Positions 21,501 through 34,016 are shown, counted from the stretch's first letter. The stretch: DNA of 64,000 bases from Micropterus salmoides (GCF_014851395.1 NW_024040374.1:23351695-23415694), one strand, 5' to 3'. Program-made: numbers and translations. The notes: generated from the letters alone by a model not told the origin.

Positions 21501-24500
21501 TTGTGCGTCGATGCTCCAGTATGTAGTGGTCTATCTTGCTGTCAGGTTCCGGTAAGGTCCAAACAACACTCACCGTGTTGTCGCACACCTGGCACTCTGA
21601 GACCAGGATCTCTGGAGTGGGGGGAACTGGAGAGAAGAGACAGTGTGTCCACAAGGAATATCTAAAGTCATAGTTCCTCTTCTCTTGTTCATCACTTTCA
21701 ATGTTATTTCACTACAGAAGCGGCTGCGGTGTCAAACATTCAATAACAAGAGGTGAGCAGATTTTAAAGTTATTTTAAAACTCAAGTTTTTAAAGTGTCA
21801 TGAAGTGAGCTGTCACATGGGGATAATTTTACAACTGCATCAACTGATTTTTGCCACTTGGGGGCAGAATTACCCTAAAACAAGCTAACAGGTACACCAC
21901 CTAGCATCAATGGTGTTAGAAACAATTGTATATTCACACATCAATCAGCAACATTATCATTCATTTCATGTCTGTGTTCAAATAACAAATTTAAGTCCAG
22001 TTTTCACTCTCCATTTATCTCCGTTTGGTTCTCTGGAGGTAAATATCAGGCTCTTTAGCTGCTAAAGGTTCAACTATTATCGGCAGCTAGCCGCTCACTT
22101 ATGTCAGCTGTGCACTGTGGCTTTATCACAGCTTTTTCGCTTGAAACAGTGGGCAGCAATGACACTGAGCCCTCCAGTGATTACGTAGAATGTAAAACCA
22201 CACCAGTGCACTAAAGAGGTTAAGAAGCCTCACACAGCTGCAGAGTCAGGTTATCTGAGCTTTTGTCGCTGTGAACGACCCTTTCACATTACATGTATAC
22301 TGTAGGTGTCATACTACATAAACATGCATATACACATACTGAAACTGCCAAAAAGATTTTAAGTATCAAAAATAAAAGTACTGTAGAATGCATAGTCATT
22401 TCATAATTTTGTATACAGATTAAATAACTGGAGTTTTATTACTTATGTGTTAATGTGAAAATAGCATTTTTCTATTTGTTGAGGTTGAGCTACTTTAACT
22501 AATTTATATACTGTTGGGCAGTTCAGTCTGTAACAATGCAAACGGCCAAATCTTATAAAGACAGATCAGGCCTAAAACAACTGGGAAAAAATATTTTGGT
22601 GCAAAAAAAAATAGTTAAAAATACTTTTAACTTGGTCAATTTACAGATTGTATTTTGAGTATAAAGTAAATCGCTGTAGTAGAATTATGAAAACTCGGAC
22701 CTAATTTGTATAATATCAAATATTTTGTCTTTTTTTTATAAAACGTTAAATAGTAAATTAACTAGTAACTACAGCTGTTAAATAAATGGTGCAAAAATAC
22801 AAGAACTTCCTCTGAAATGTAGTGGAGTAGTACAAAGCAGAATGAAATGGAGATACGAGTAAAGTACTGGTGCAGAAGCACTTGGTTACATTACACCACC
22901 CATGCAGTCACTGTCTGCAGCACTCTCTTTTCTATCTGATTAAAAATGGAGCAGACCTGGGAGAAATTTGAGGCCCTGCAACATCCCCCTCTCCTGGCTG
23001 AAATCCACCATCAAGTGACTCATGTTGTCACTGGCTTTAGCCTTCAGGGAAAGGCGAAAGGCCGGAGCCATTGTCACGCTGCGGACAAAGAGAGACACAC
23101 AAAAACGCACAACCACACGGAGTGGAAACAAGCGTAGCCCGTTATTCAACTGGATCAGAGGCAAAAACAGGTGATTTCTAGGACTACTGCTCACTAAGAA
23201 AAGGTCACTAACTAGACTCCTGGTACTACCACTGAACTTGTCACCCTGGTCAACATTTAAAAGCGGAGCTAGAGAGGGAGCAGCAGTCATCCAGGGAGGG
23301 GCTGACACAGGATGGTACAGACTTGAGAAGACAGTGGGAAACACAAAGACAAAAGGCTCTCGAGTGGAAAGCTTTCCATAGTGCTTATTGTCTACCAAAT
23401 GGGTGTGGTGGCCACACGTTTAAACGCATGCATGCTACATTATGAGATGGTTCAATAGTTAAAGGAGGCTACAGCAAATAGGGAAGCAATGGATGATGAC
23501 TGAGTACTATACCTATCCTTAATGTCTTTGGCCGCCTGGAGAGGAGAAGCAGAGAGGGGAAGGAAAAAGGAGAGAAGAGATACGGAGCGAAGACAAAACT
23601 GAGTTGTGAGCCCATCATGTTGTCATTTAACACAAACAGTCGCTGGTGGCTGTGTTAAAGTAACTGGTAGTATGACACCACAACAAGGACAGATTAAATC
23701 AAATATGTATATATGCACATGGACGTTCGCCATCAGTCATTATAAATGAAGTCATAAACAGCGAGCAGAGGGAGCAGTGCGGCAGCGTGACATCAGCAGC
23801 CGAGTCGCTCGGTTACCTGGGTGAAACCGTCCGTCTCAGAGGAGCACAGCGTCTGGTTGGCCAGCTCCAGCAGCTCTTCTGAACTCTCCAGGGCTTTGGA
23901 ACAGGCACTCAGCTGACTCTGAGAAAGAAAAAAAAATACGCCAACTCACAGTCATACAGAGTGCATGCACTAACTTTTTACACGTCCGTCTGTAGTAATA
24001 ATGGGACCACTGTGCTCCCTGCAGAAGCTAATGGTGTTAGCTGCATCATTTGAGAGTCATGGCTTGGTCCTGAGGCTGCAGAGGGTTAGATGATTTCACC
24101 AAAGACCAAGACAGAGAACTTTGAGAAGTACACAGCCGATGGCATTTTGAGCCGGGGGAGAATTAAAAACACCTTATTTCAATACATGTAAACTGGAGTG
24201 ATTGTGGTAAAAACACTCCTAAAAAACTCCAATAACTTTAAATTTGCAACTTGGTTACAAAACTTTAAAAGCAAAGCAAAAAGTTAAACCACTGAATTTT
24301 TTTAACTGTAAAAAAGAAAAAAAAGAGTATCAAGAAGTATTTTAGATTCATTACATCAATTTGATACTTTAATATCTGTACCATGTAAATAGTCCTTTTA
24401 TTATTTAAAGAGTTCTTATAATGCTGTTTGTTTAAAATGCAAACTTTCTGTTTACTCCCTTTATATACCCGACAAACTGGCTGTTTTAAATGGATACATT

Positions 24501-26133
24501 TAGTTTTTCCCCAATTTGATTCTATCTTCTTTTCTTTAAATGTTCAGTCTTTAATGAAATATTATGTTTTGTTTGATTTTGTTTAAGCACAAAAGTTGAT
24601 GACATTTTACCTTTCCTGTACAGAGCCAGGTTTTCTGGTAGAGCTGTGACCTTTATTGTTTTTAGTCAGACACTAAAAGGTGAAGGGGCTGTGGCTTTCT
24701 TTTAGAGCACTTCAAAGCAAAAATGAATCATTGGTTTGGTGATCAAGAAATGAATAGAGAGAGAGAGAGAATGTCACAAAGTGCAAATTTTTCACATTTA
24801 CTCATTTACTTGACAAAAACTGCAAACCAAAGAAGTTTCTCTCACACACATGAATGATCTTACTGAGTAAAAACAAACCTTCAGCGGTTAAATATACATA
24901 CGCTTGCTACTATTTTGCAAGTTTAAAGAAATGCAAAGACAACAGCAGCAGCTACCTGGAGCTCATACGTGCGGCTGGCTCGCTCCTGTTTGATGCGCGT
25001 CACCATGTTTTCCTTCATCTCGTCCAGGACAGAGTGGAGGGAGGTGAACTCAGCCTCCAGGTCCTCCTGGACTCTGTTGGAGTTCGCCTGGTGTCACAAA
25101 CAAAAATGACTGAATACACGATATAGCCTTTTCAGCCGAACTCCCCTGACAGAGGGGAAAACTGACAAACTGCCTGGATTTAATTTTAGTTGTGTTTGTT
25201 TCTGTACCTCCAAGTTGTCGAGGTTCTGCTTCAGAGTGCAGACAAAGTTTGAAATCTCCTCATTCTTCATGGCCAGCGTGTGGGTGATCTTACGCAGAGA
25301 CTCCTAAAGAAAAGACAACATCTAACTCTTGAATAATCAACATTTTGTTATACCTAAAACAGAAAAATAACACTAACTCCGACTGAAAAAGCAAAGCCTA
25401 CACAGTTTAATATTCTCCATCAGTAGTCTCAAAGCCTGTGGGAAGGAGGGCTGAATGACTGCAGGTTTCTCCTCTAACCAAACACTTGCCTGGCTCCTGG
25501 CTCCTCTGTGGCTGTGCTAATCAGTGTGTGGATTGGAGAGGACTCATGCAGCTTTAGGCTCTGAGCTCCCTTTAAACATGATTACACATTTGCTCCTCAG
25601 ATCGGATCAGAGAGAGGGACCTATAGCCTCAGTGGAGAGGGAGGGAGGACACTTCACGGGCGGAAGGATGCGCATTTATAATTTAATAATGCAGCTCCAC
25701 AAGCATTGAACAGCAGACTGTAAACGGACTGGACACGCACTGGGTCAATGATTACACGGATCACACACACCCCAGATATAATCCCACTTCCGTTATATTT
25801 CATCTCGAGCTGGCTGTTCCACAGTGAACAAGCCCATTCATACTGAAGGACTGTGTAATGTTTGTTGATGCGAGAGGAGCTGCGCAAAGGCCCCCCGTCC
25901 CTGCCGATACATCGATAACAAAGTCATCGATAGCATGCACGAGATAAACCTCACCTTCAACCGGACACACACTCATGCAAACACAAAACACCACCATGAA
26001 ACACGAGTCCTACCCACAAGCTCCCCAATTTCGTAGCCGTCCCCCTCCTTCCTTTGTACACTACGCCCTGAAACGGCTTCCCCCATCAGGAACACCTGTT
26101 CCTCCGGCTCCGGCTCACCTTCTGGTCTCCCAT
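18503..26133 (-). CDS. fsd1: Fsd1, fibronectin type III and SPRY domain protein
   Basis: Coding exons in transcript order are 26119-26133, 25208-25303, 24956-25087, 23817-23918, 23513-23535, 22957-23078, 21417-21626, 21238-21336, 20958-21105, 20760-20842, 19406-19657, 18724-18812 and 18503-18613. Phases join to 1482 nt, 493 aa, against about 496 in human FSD1. The N-terminus MGDQKESLRKITHTLAMKNE is followed by a coiled-coil and COS-type region to about residue 160 (MAPAFRLSLKAKASDNMSHL). An FN3 domain spans about 164-266 (SKIDHYILEHRRTN, AGEFSEPVTLET). A B30.2/SPRY domain spans about 330-475 (DRFTAESYTVL, QQYWEVRFDKESKAFAVGV, SASWCIHLNNWLQ). It ends TSSSNASLT, as in human. FSD1 is described as a microtubule-associated, centrosome/midbody protein expressed mainly in brain. 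The first coding exon holds only five codons. It is convergent with stap2 and divergent from the Ig receptor, as in human. Confidence 0.96.
18613..18626 (+). promoter_or_regulatory. CTCF-like motif at the fsd1 exon 13 acceptor
   Basis: CCTGCAGGGGGCAG matches 13 of 14 positions of the CTCF core (CCASYAGRKGGCRS). It overlaps the polypyrimidine/acceptor region of the last fsd1 exon. Occupancy cannot be judged from sequence. Confidence 0.35.
18850..19060. repeat. MITE (GGGCTGCAAGTAAC terminus) in fsd1 intron 12/11 region
   Basis: It starts with GGGGCTGCAAGTAACATTTT and a run of ATTAAT/TCAATTAAC words, then a body containing TTGCTTGTTTTGTTAGATC and CAGTCCAAAATCCAAAGATA. This is a common teleost non-autonomous element whose ends read GGGCTGCAACTAACGA. 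The copy at 19735-20010 belongs to the same group. Confidence 0.5.
19735..20010. repeat. second copy of the same MITE group in fsd1 intron
   Basis: The left side reads ATTAATCGATTAGTTGTTCG. The body has AATGTCTTGTTTTGTCCACA and the right side ends CGATCAGTCGTTGCAGCTCT, the inverse of the GGGCTGCAAC terminus. It shares the TTGTTTTGT…AACCCAAAGAT core with the copy at 18850-19060, so two related insertions flank fsd1 exon 11. Confidence 0.55.
20497..20700. repeat. short inverted-repeat element in fsd1 intron 10
   Basis: GTGTTCCCAGGGTC near 20500 and GGGTTCCCAGGGTC near 20568 face AACCCTGGGAACACAG near 20677-20693 in inverse orientation. The interval looks like a small palindromic MITE. The family is not identified. 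Confidence 0.45.
21627..22956. other. fsd1: large fsd1 intron between exons 6 and 7
   Basis: No coding exon is seen. It holds the motif GCCACTTGGGGGCAG at about 21853, common in fish repeats and resembling a CTCF core with one mismatch. The rest is AT-rich sequence. Confidence 0.5.
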
Positions 26134-26306
26134 CGCGCCGCTCCGGTGCACCGGCGCCGCTCGAGCCGCAAACACCGCCGCTATTTCTCTTCCGTCCCCC
26201 GGTTTTTGGTTTGTTAGCACGGCGGAGCTGGTACTGATGCTGCCGGAGTGCAACGCATCTTCGGACGGACACCAACCACCAACGCCTATGGGCCGTAGTG
26301 CGTAGA

Positions 26307-26315
26307 GCGCATGCG
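26307..26315. promoter_or_regulatory. fsd1: fsd1 promoter NRF1-like core
   Basis: GCGCATGCG lies about 175 bases upstream of the fsd1 ATG inside a GC-rich stretch (about 26030-26330), which is unusual for this AT-rich window. This is the expected promoter and 5' UTR of fsd1. NRF1 recognition is inferred from the motif. Confidence 0.45.
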
Positions 26316-26333
26316 GCAGAGGAGGATTCTGGG

Positions 26334-29300
26334 TACTGATGTTTCTGTTGCGAGGGTGAGTAATGCTGCCTTCAGGGACTGTCAGAGAAAAGTAGAGGCA
26401 AATACCACGAAGAGAGGATTCATTTTGTGCTTCAAACCTGTCTGTTTTTTAAAATTCAGAACAAAATATATAAAAATTGACACTGAAAATGGGATCACTG
26501 AAAAGTCAAATTAATGGAACTTAATAAATGTCACATCAAAATATTCTGTGTTTGGCGGGTGGAGAATCGTTTGAGGTCTAACTGAAAAGACTTTTACACA
26601 TATTTTAAAACACATTTTAAAAAAGAGCTTTACAGCGTAAACGCAAATTTAAAAGACTATATGTGTAAAGTAGGTACAATAAACAGTACAAGACAAACAA
26701 GTTAAAACAAAGGCAGATATTGTAATGAGTTTTAACAGTTATCCTACTGGCTATGAACTTCTGGAAACATATTTTAAATATTTTAATGGAAAAATTCAAA
26801 TTGCCGTTATGTGACCAGTACAGATACTAAAATGAATCCGCCAGTAAAACCATAGCCTTTAATTAAAACTAAGGCTGATGCTGACTACTGTGCCTTTCAT
26901 GTGCATGGCCGGACTTGTATCTGTTTGGGGGCCTTGGGCCCCACCAGGTGCGGTGCACACAGCCCGCTGTAGATTATAGCTTCATTATATAGCCTATAAT
27001 ATGGACTCAGAAACCAACCAGCCCTTCCACACAATAATACTAGGCTACTTTGCGTCTATCTTGCCTATGTTCTCTGTCAGGAACATAACTTGTTTTGGTT
27101 CTAAATCCAGCCTTGCTGATATGGATTTATTTGCTTATCAAGGTAGATGGATTAAAAAAGAGGGGAAAAAAGAAAATTCCTGGCATTTGTCCTTGATGCA
27201 TCATCTTCGCTTGTGGTATGACAGAACTATTGTTAAACAGGAGGAGTCCAGGGTATTCATTTAGGAAGCCTACAGCTCCTGACTACGTCCCTCTCCTGGT
27301 ATCACCTAAAGCAGCATCTGCATGACACAAAAATCCCTTTAACAGTTTCTCCCAGATACCATTTATATGTTATATGGATGTTAAAAATAGTAAATTTATG
27401 TTTTTCAGTATCTAACTATGTAACTACTGCACTTTTAGCAACAATATGAATAACTCTTGATTAAAAGTTTATTTATTTATATTTCTAGTACATACACAGT
27501 ATGTTGTACAGTATCTTGAAAGAATGTTAACTGACAACAGTTAAATGCTGGATTATTTTATTCTGTTTACATAAAATAAAACAACAAACATCAAAAAGTA
27601 CTTAGCAAGAATTTTAAGTTACACATAAAATATCAGACAACACAAGGAGATTCATCTCTGTGGCCCTGCCTTTTTTTCACCAATAGTTTACTGTCAATTT
27701 TCAATTAAAAGCCGAGTCCCAAGTAGACGCCTGTCCCTTTTACTGGCCTGGTGTGGCTACAAGTTTTGACAAATAAATGCAGGTTTCAATTAGGAGTCTG
27801 GTCTAGTATTTATAGAAGCCAGCTGGACATGGTAAACAAGAGAGAGAGAGAAAAAAGTGGTGACTCCCTGTCTTTGAAGCGATCAGAAAGTCACCATATG
27901 TGTCCTTTCCTTGATTATTTAAATAATTTAGTCCATAAGGGTCCACCAAAAGCAACAAAATGTTTTCTTATACCGTCGGATTTCAACCTTTCTAAGGTAG
28001 TCTGTCTCTCTTTCTCTCTGTCTTACTCTCTCTCTCTCTCTCTCTCTCTGCGCATGAGGTTGGCCTAGATGTTTCTCCGACCTAGATCAAATAAATGATT
28101 CATAATTTTTGTTGTCTGATAGTCAAACTTTTACACAAGTAATAGTTATACTGGTTTAAATAAAAAAGTTGATGGTAGCCAAGAGTTTTGTGCGGAAAGA
28201 ATTAAAGGTCTGTTCCATAGGTACAAAATATAGCTGGTTGAGTTCAGTGATTAATGCAAATAAAAGCACCGGCTATTTATTGAAGTTTTACTGTAAAGGA
28301 GGAAATTGATAGTATTTTCATATTAAGTGAAAATATAGATATTTCAGCCACAGTACTTACTCATTCCTATGCAAGCTACAGTTCTGTTAAACAAATGATT
28401 TGAGATAATTTCTCAGCTTTCATTACAGGCAGGACCTACTTTCAGTCTCTTTGTGAAAATTAAGTTCATAAGGTAGTGTTTTTTCCAAGTTATTCACCCC
28501 CTGTGAACTTGAGATTTTTCTTCTTCTGGCCTTTTTTCTTCACTGTTCACTCGCATGAACAGATCAGACCCTTATTATCGTACTACATCCTCTGACATCA
28601 AGCAAAGTAAAGACATGTTTGTAGCAGATATAGTAAATCAGTGCTACACATTTTAGATTTTAACTTTAAAATGTCAGACTCAGGGGTTATTGTGCTTTCA
28701 CACTATGCTATCTCTGTAAGCATCTGAACTCTCCTGAAACTGTCAAGATAATGAAAAATATTTCATCTCTGCTTTCTCTCCTGCAATTATCGTGTAGATT
28801 GTGGTGGGAGATTGAATCAGAAAGTTTGTCTACCCCCATCAAACTTAGTTGTGTCTTCTCACAGGAAGCCAGGCGCTCATCTTCTAGTAAGACGTTGTGG
28901 GGACAAGGTAAAACGCGTTTTAGCACCCTTGCACCAAAACCCACAATGGTTTCACAAACCCCTTGTATCATATGTGCCCTCTTTTTAATTTGGCAGCTTT
29001 CAGCAAGTCAGATGCACATTTACTTCACTGTGGGATTCGCTGTCTGTCACCAATCGGCAGAAGTGTGTCTACATTGTTAGCAATGAGGTAGCAGCAGCAG
29101 GCCGCTTTGATGTCTTTTGATGAAAAGCAAATGAAACAATAGTGCATTTGTTTTTGGTCAGGAATCTCTTGTCTTTTTGAAAGCCTACACTCGTTTCCAG
29201 CTACAGTTGTTGTTTATGCAACCTCCACAACTCTGTGAAAGTAACTTATTGTCTCAGTACAGTAAAACAAAAGAAAAAAAAACTCCTCCTCCCACCTACA

Positions 29301-29388
29301 CACACAGGTTTTTTGCGTCTCTGTCATGTGTGCAAGGCAGGCTGCCGAGACAGGATGAGTCTGAGAGGAAGACCACCTCTCACATGAT
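26334..29388. other. intergenic interval between divergent fsd1 and TMIGD2-like genes
   Basis: No credible gene is visible. At about 26905-26960 there is a C/G-rich transposon-like block (GGGGGCCTTGGGCCCCACC). A (TC)n tract lies at 28028-28050. Short open frames here show no domain and no splice context. Confidence 0.45.
28028..28050. repeat. (TC)n microsatellite
   Basis: A pure CT dinucleotide run sits within a longer pyrimidine-rich stretch starting near 28001. Confidence 0.85.
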
Positions 29389-32300
29389 ATGATGGAAATG
29401 TGGCTGAAACGGTCGACTCTGGTGTTGCTCACAGGTAAGACTCCTCACTTGATATTCAGCAGATTAAATCAGACAATACACTGACAGCAAAGCCAAAAAG
29501 ATCTGACATGAAGCTGTTTAATTAATGAATGAACAGACTGACCTTTCAGCTGCGCAGAAGCTACTGGATAAGCTACTGTACTGTTTTTTGTCATTGGCGA
29601 ACAGATACTGCAAAATTATTATGTATAACACTGAATTTATATTATAATGTTTTGAAAATTGCTATATTGAATTCACCTACAACTCCGCCTTCATCTATCT
29701 ATCTATCTATCTATTTATCTATCTATCTATCTGTCTATCTGTCTATCTATCTATCTATCTATCTGTCTATCTGTCTATCTGTCTATCTGTCTATCTGTCT
29801 GTCTATCTATCTATCGCAGCAGTAGCAGCCATGGGGATATCAGGTCAACGTCCTGTGGTTCTGAATGAAACACAATACAAAGTGGAAGTTCCTTTTGGTT
29901 CCTCTGTGACTTTCCACTGCCGCTTGAAGATATTTGACACATGGGAAAGATATCGGGTGAACTGGTATTTTAACCCCTCTGGATGTTCATTCACAGACTC
30001 ACATCAACTTTTTTTAAAGATGGGTAGCAAATCTGCAAATACCTCCACCATGGTGTCTAAGGGACCAAAGGATGCAGAGACTTTGTTGAATTACAGTTTA
30101 TCTGCTGTTACCTACAATAACAGCGGATGGTACTTTTGCAGTGTTACAGTAGAGATTCCCGTCTTAACAGTTTTGAACAGCAGTGGAACACATGTAACTA
30201 TTGGTAAGTATTACTTATAACTGATACTGCTGGTAACACTTTACTTTAAGTCCCATTATTTAATATTTATAAGCAGTGCCTGTGAAGGCATCTTATATTG
30301 TCACAGCTGTGTTTCACTTTATTTTCATTCATTATCTTTTCATATACCAGCCTCCATTTATTGGAATCTATAAAGTCATAGTTTTTGACAATAAATAAAC
30401 ATACACTCCTGCCTACAACTGCAGTACAGTGGCTTATAAATAATTTATTACAAGTTTATATGCTGCTTATAAATGCTCCACAGTAAGTAAAGTAAAGTGG
30501 TGCTCGATGAGCATGCCATGGTGATTATGATGAAACACTATATCATGAAGGGATTTATATATACTTGTGCTCTTGTACATGCTTTGACTAAATGAATGCT
30601 TCTTAAAGTATCACTTTGTTTCCTCTGTGACAGCGAAGAGCATAGGGGATACAACGTACCCGTCACTACCTACAGTGACAGGTAAACAAGGTGTGTGTGT
30701 GTGTGTAAACATACCAGTACCTAGCTCTTGTAAAAAAAATAATGCTCCATGCAGTCTGCTGCTATTTTGGTGGCAGTGAGTGATGATTTTTCTGGTGAAT
30801 GTTGCTCTGAACTCACAAGTGTTGGTGTTCGTTTTCCACTTAAAGAGGTGATGAGACCTCAGGCGCGAGAGTTGCAAACCATTTCAAAGTCTGTGAGGTG
30901 TGAACTCCTACACACACACTGCCAATGTGTGATATCACAAATTAAAACGTTTTACTTTACAAATACAAATTTAAAGTGACCAACACTTTATTTTCTGTTC
31001 TTCTTGGGGAGATGTTTTGTATAGTAACTACTCAATAAGTCACACTTAATGTGCTTAGTAAAACTGTGTAAATTACTTGTTGAACAAATCTCTATGAATA
31101 AAGATTATCGTGTGTATTATTAACACTTTGATATGGTTGTTAAACTGACATGACTTGATCACATTTCATTTCTTCTCTTACAGTGCCTCCCACAGACGAC
31201 AACAGCAGCTGGTGGATGTGGATCGCGTTGGGAGTGTCAGCTTTCATCCTGATCGTCCTGCTGGTCATCTGCGTTTTGTTGAGAAGAAGACACAGCAGAA
31301 GTAGAGGTACACTGTCTTCTTTTTCAGTTTGAAGGTTTAGATAATCATCTGGAGCTGATGACACAGACACAGCAAACAACATCTATAGACTGTAGATAAG
31401 CTCTGCATCAGCTGCAGGCAAAGGAAGCCGCAGGACTGGGATGAAAGCTGCTCTGAGAAAAAGAGAGCAAAAACCAAAGAAACAGAAAACTTCACAAGAC
31501 GCAGTCAGCTCAAACATGCTCTGAATGAGTATTGCTGGTTTTAGTTTTGTAAAGATTTGCATTTAACAGAAGAAATGAGAGACAGAGAGAGTTTTTTGTG
31601 TGTGTCTATATGTCTGAGTGAGAGAACAAAAGAAAAAGAAGAAGCACTGTTTCAAGGCAGTAGGAGCCGTCCAACTCATGACCGGTGGATGCTAACTGAG
31701 TATGCAAGTGGTTTGTGTGGTTTTACAGCACAGCATGAGATGTGTCAATTGTCAAAGTAGGACATATAAGGCCTGCCTTCTGCTCTGTGGTTTAAGTAAA
31801 GAGGTATATATTTTTATTTAGAGTAGTCCCACAGCCTTGAACGTCAAGGACCTCATTTTGCAGGTGTCTCTCAGTGCACGATGAACATGTTGAGATTTGG
31901 TGGCAGCAGGCTAACCAGTACTGAGAAAAAAATCACCAGTCAGTTTAACTTGAAATTGATCTATCGCTCGCAGTCTTTAATTCACTTACCCATTTATATA
32001 AAGATCTTTAGTAAACAGAATCTTTAAAATGGAGATGTTGCTGCTTCATTGAAGCGCTTACAGGCAAAGGAAACTTTTCCAAAACTCAAATCGTAAAATG
32101 AAGATACTCGCTGTTGTTCATTTTACTCAGTTTTGCACAATTCTCAAATGAAAATCCATCCATCCATTCATCGTCAAACGCTTATCCTGCATACAGGGTC
32201 GCAGGGCAAATGAAAATCAATACTATCAAAACATTGTGTGAAAGTCTCAAATCTTTCGCTGATTTTGTCCCAAGATGAAACTGAAAAGAGTTGATCAATT

Positions 32301-34016
32301 GGTCACAGACAGCTACTATTTGATAACAAAACTACAATCATTCAGTGGTCGCAGCTTCTTCTCCAGTGTGAATATTTGCTGTTTTTCTGGGAACTGGGAA
32401 GGTCATTTTCTAATATTTTAGAAATTTAGATATTTTAGAATATTTTAATTAAACAATAATCTGTTTAATCAAAAAATGGATTAATCAGAATAATTCATAA
32501 CCATGAGTTGCGCTAATTCTGTCACAACAGTGGGTGTATTTGTAGTTGCTTTCACACAGAATTCAAATGTATGCTTATCCTCATAGTATTGGTGATCAAA
32601 TTGGGTTGCACTGCATTTCTAATTATGTTTATTACCATGCAAACCAAGACTTAAACAGGCCTCTCACACAGAAGGAAAGATGTAGTGGTAAGCAAGCCTG
32701 TGTGTGGTGATTGTTGGACAGAGCTTACCTACATACAGAGAAAGGAACAATACTTTGTGTGTATTATTAGCACGCAATCCTTTTGTCCTATATTGTGTAA
32801 TTTATATTATGGTTACTATAAGGTGCATGGTGAAAATAGGGGGCACACTGGAAATGTGCACTGAAGCAGTGAGAAGGCTGTAAACTGATGTTTAATTGAT
32901 ACTTTTTAGCTGGCTGTGTAGGACATTTAACAATATTATCTGGGTTGCTGTATGTTTGTCTCAGTGACTGAAATTTTGGTGGACAACACACTTCCTTTGT
33001 CATTTGACCGTCTTGACTTTAAAGAGAAATTAAATTTTGCCGGCATTGACGCAGCTGTTGATTGATTCAGTACCTTTTGGAACCTGGATCAAATATATTG
33101 AGTGAGTGACGGCTTTTTGTTGAACAAATCAAGTGTTTTGTTGTGAGTATAAATAGATGGTATTAACACGTTGTGTTTTGAGAATGTGAGAACAGTGACA
33201 CGTATAATGTGCTAAAGCAGCTGTGATGTAGAAAGGTTTGCAGTCGGGCCAGAAAGAAGGTTTATTTTAAACTTAAATAAATTAATATATGTGCTATTGT
33301 TTAATGTTGTTTTGGTAGACATTTAAAAGATGTGTGTGGGCCTATACATTTCCTGACTTTTATTACAAAGAAAGCTTCATCATCCTTAACTGAGAGCATG
33401 TACTGAGTTCATAAACAGTGTCTGTGAATCATTTTGTAAATAAATATTATGTCTATCTTTCAATGAATTCAATTAGGCCAAACATGGATTTATTTCCGAT
33501 GCTTAAAAATGTATTGCTAAATATGTTATGACAATTTCCATCCTGTTAACACTGTGATTTTCAACAAGTAAAATCCAGAAAAAATACATCAACAATTTTA
33601 AAGGGTGAAAATTGACTTTTTCAATTTTACCCAGAAAAACAAATGTTCAAAGCGGGAATAACATTTTTTATTTTCATTGTTCTTTAATCTGGATTTAGTT
33701 CTGAGACAGCATCATGAAAAGTTGGAAAAAATGTGTCACACAAACAAACACAAATAACATTTTAGACTGCAAGATATTGATTAATAATTCCATTAGCCTA
33801 AGGAGTGAGATGCATCCTGTGCTCATAATGTTTTTGCTTTTCAACTCAGCAGAAGATCCTATCTATGCAAACACGCGTCGTGTGGTCAGCAAACAGCCCT
33901 CGCCTAGGCCAGGGATGCCAGAGGGAAACCTGAAGATGGTTTCTTCCTCCCAAGACCTGCGGAACCCGAGTCCTAGCAGGAGACACGACGAGGGCAAACT
34001 GAGATACAAACACTGA
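29389..34016 (+). CDS. tmigd2: single-Ig transmembrane receptor, TMIGD2 (CD28H)-like
   Basis: Coding exons are 29389-29434, 29820-30203, 30634-30681, 31184-31306 and 33850-34016. All introns are phase 1, typical of Ig-domain genes, giving 768 nt, 255 aa. A signal peptide occupies about residues 1-24. One V-type Ig domain spans about 27-143, with Cys49 and Cys122 as the disulfide pair, Trp64, and an SGWYFC motif. A short stalk with TTYPSLPTVTVPPTDDNSS leads to a TM helix at about 171-192, then RRR and a 60-residue tail. The tail has DPIYANTRR, a YxN SH2-binding type motif, and PSPRPG. TWERYRVNW and SVTVEIPVL closely resemble AWERLRVKW and AAVEIPEL recalled from human TMIGD2, and the position beside fsd1 is the same. 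In human, TMIGD2 is a co-stimulatory receptor for HHLA2. Orthology is inferred. Another Ig receptor family is possible. Confidence 0.8.
29692..29815. repeat. (TCTA/TCTG)n microsatellite forming the acceptor tract of the Ig exon
   Basis: About 30 tetranucleotide units run up to CGCAG at 29815-29819, the splice acceptor of the Ig exon. The repeat therefore supplies the whole polypyrimidine tract of that intron. Confidence 0.9.
32152..32210 (+). repeat. fish ATCC-type repeat fragment (CATCCATCCATTC…GCTTATCC)
   Basis: The string CCATCCATCCATTCATCGTC followed by AAACGCTTATCCTGCATACAGGGTCGC is the common teleost repeat that pairs a CATC microsatellite with a GCTTATCC…GGGTCGC segment. Only about 60 bases remain. 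Confidence 0.55.

Noticed and set aside
22940..23398. 152-codon minus-strand frame around fsd1 exon 6
   Set aside because: Only 22957-23078 is homologous to FSD1. The upstream part is intron read-through before a good acceptor.
27001..27264. 87-codon plus-strand frame in the fsd1/receptor interval
   Set aside because: It has no recognised domain and no splice signals that would fit a gene, and it lies beside transposon-like sequence. It is not supported as a gene.
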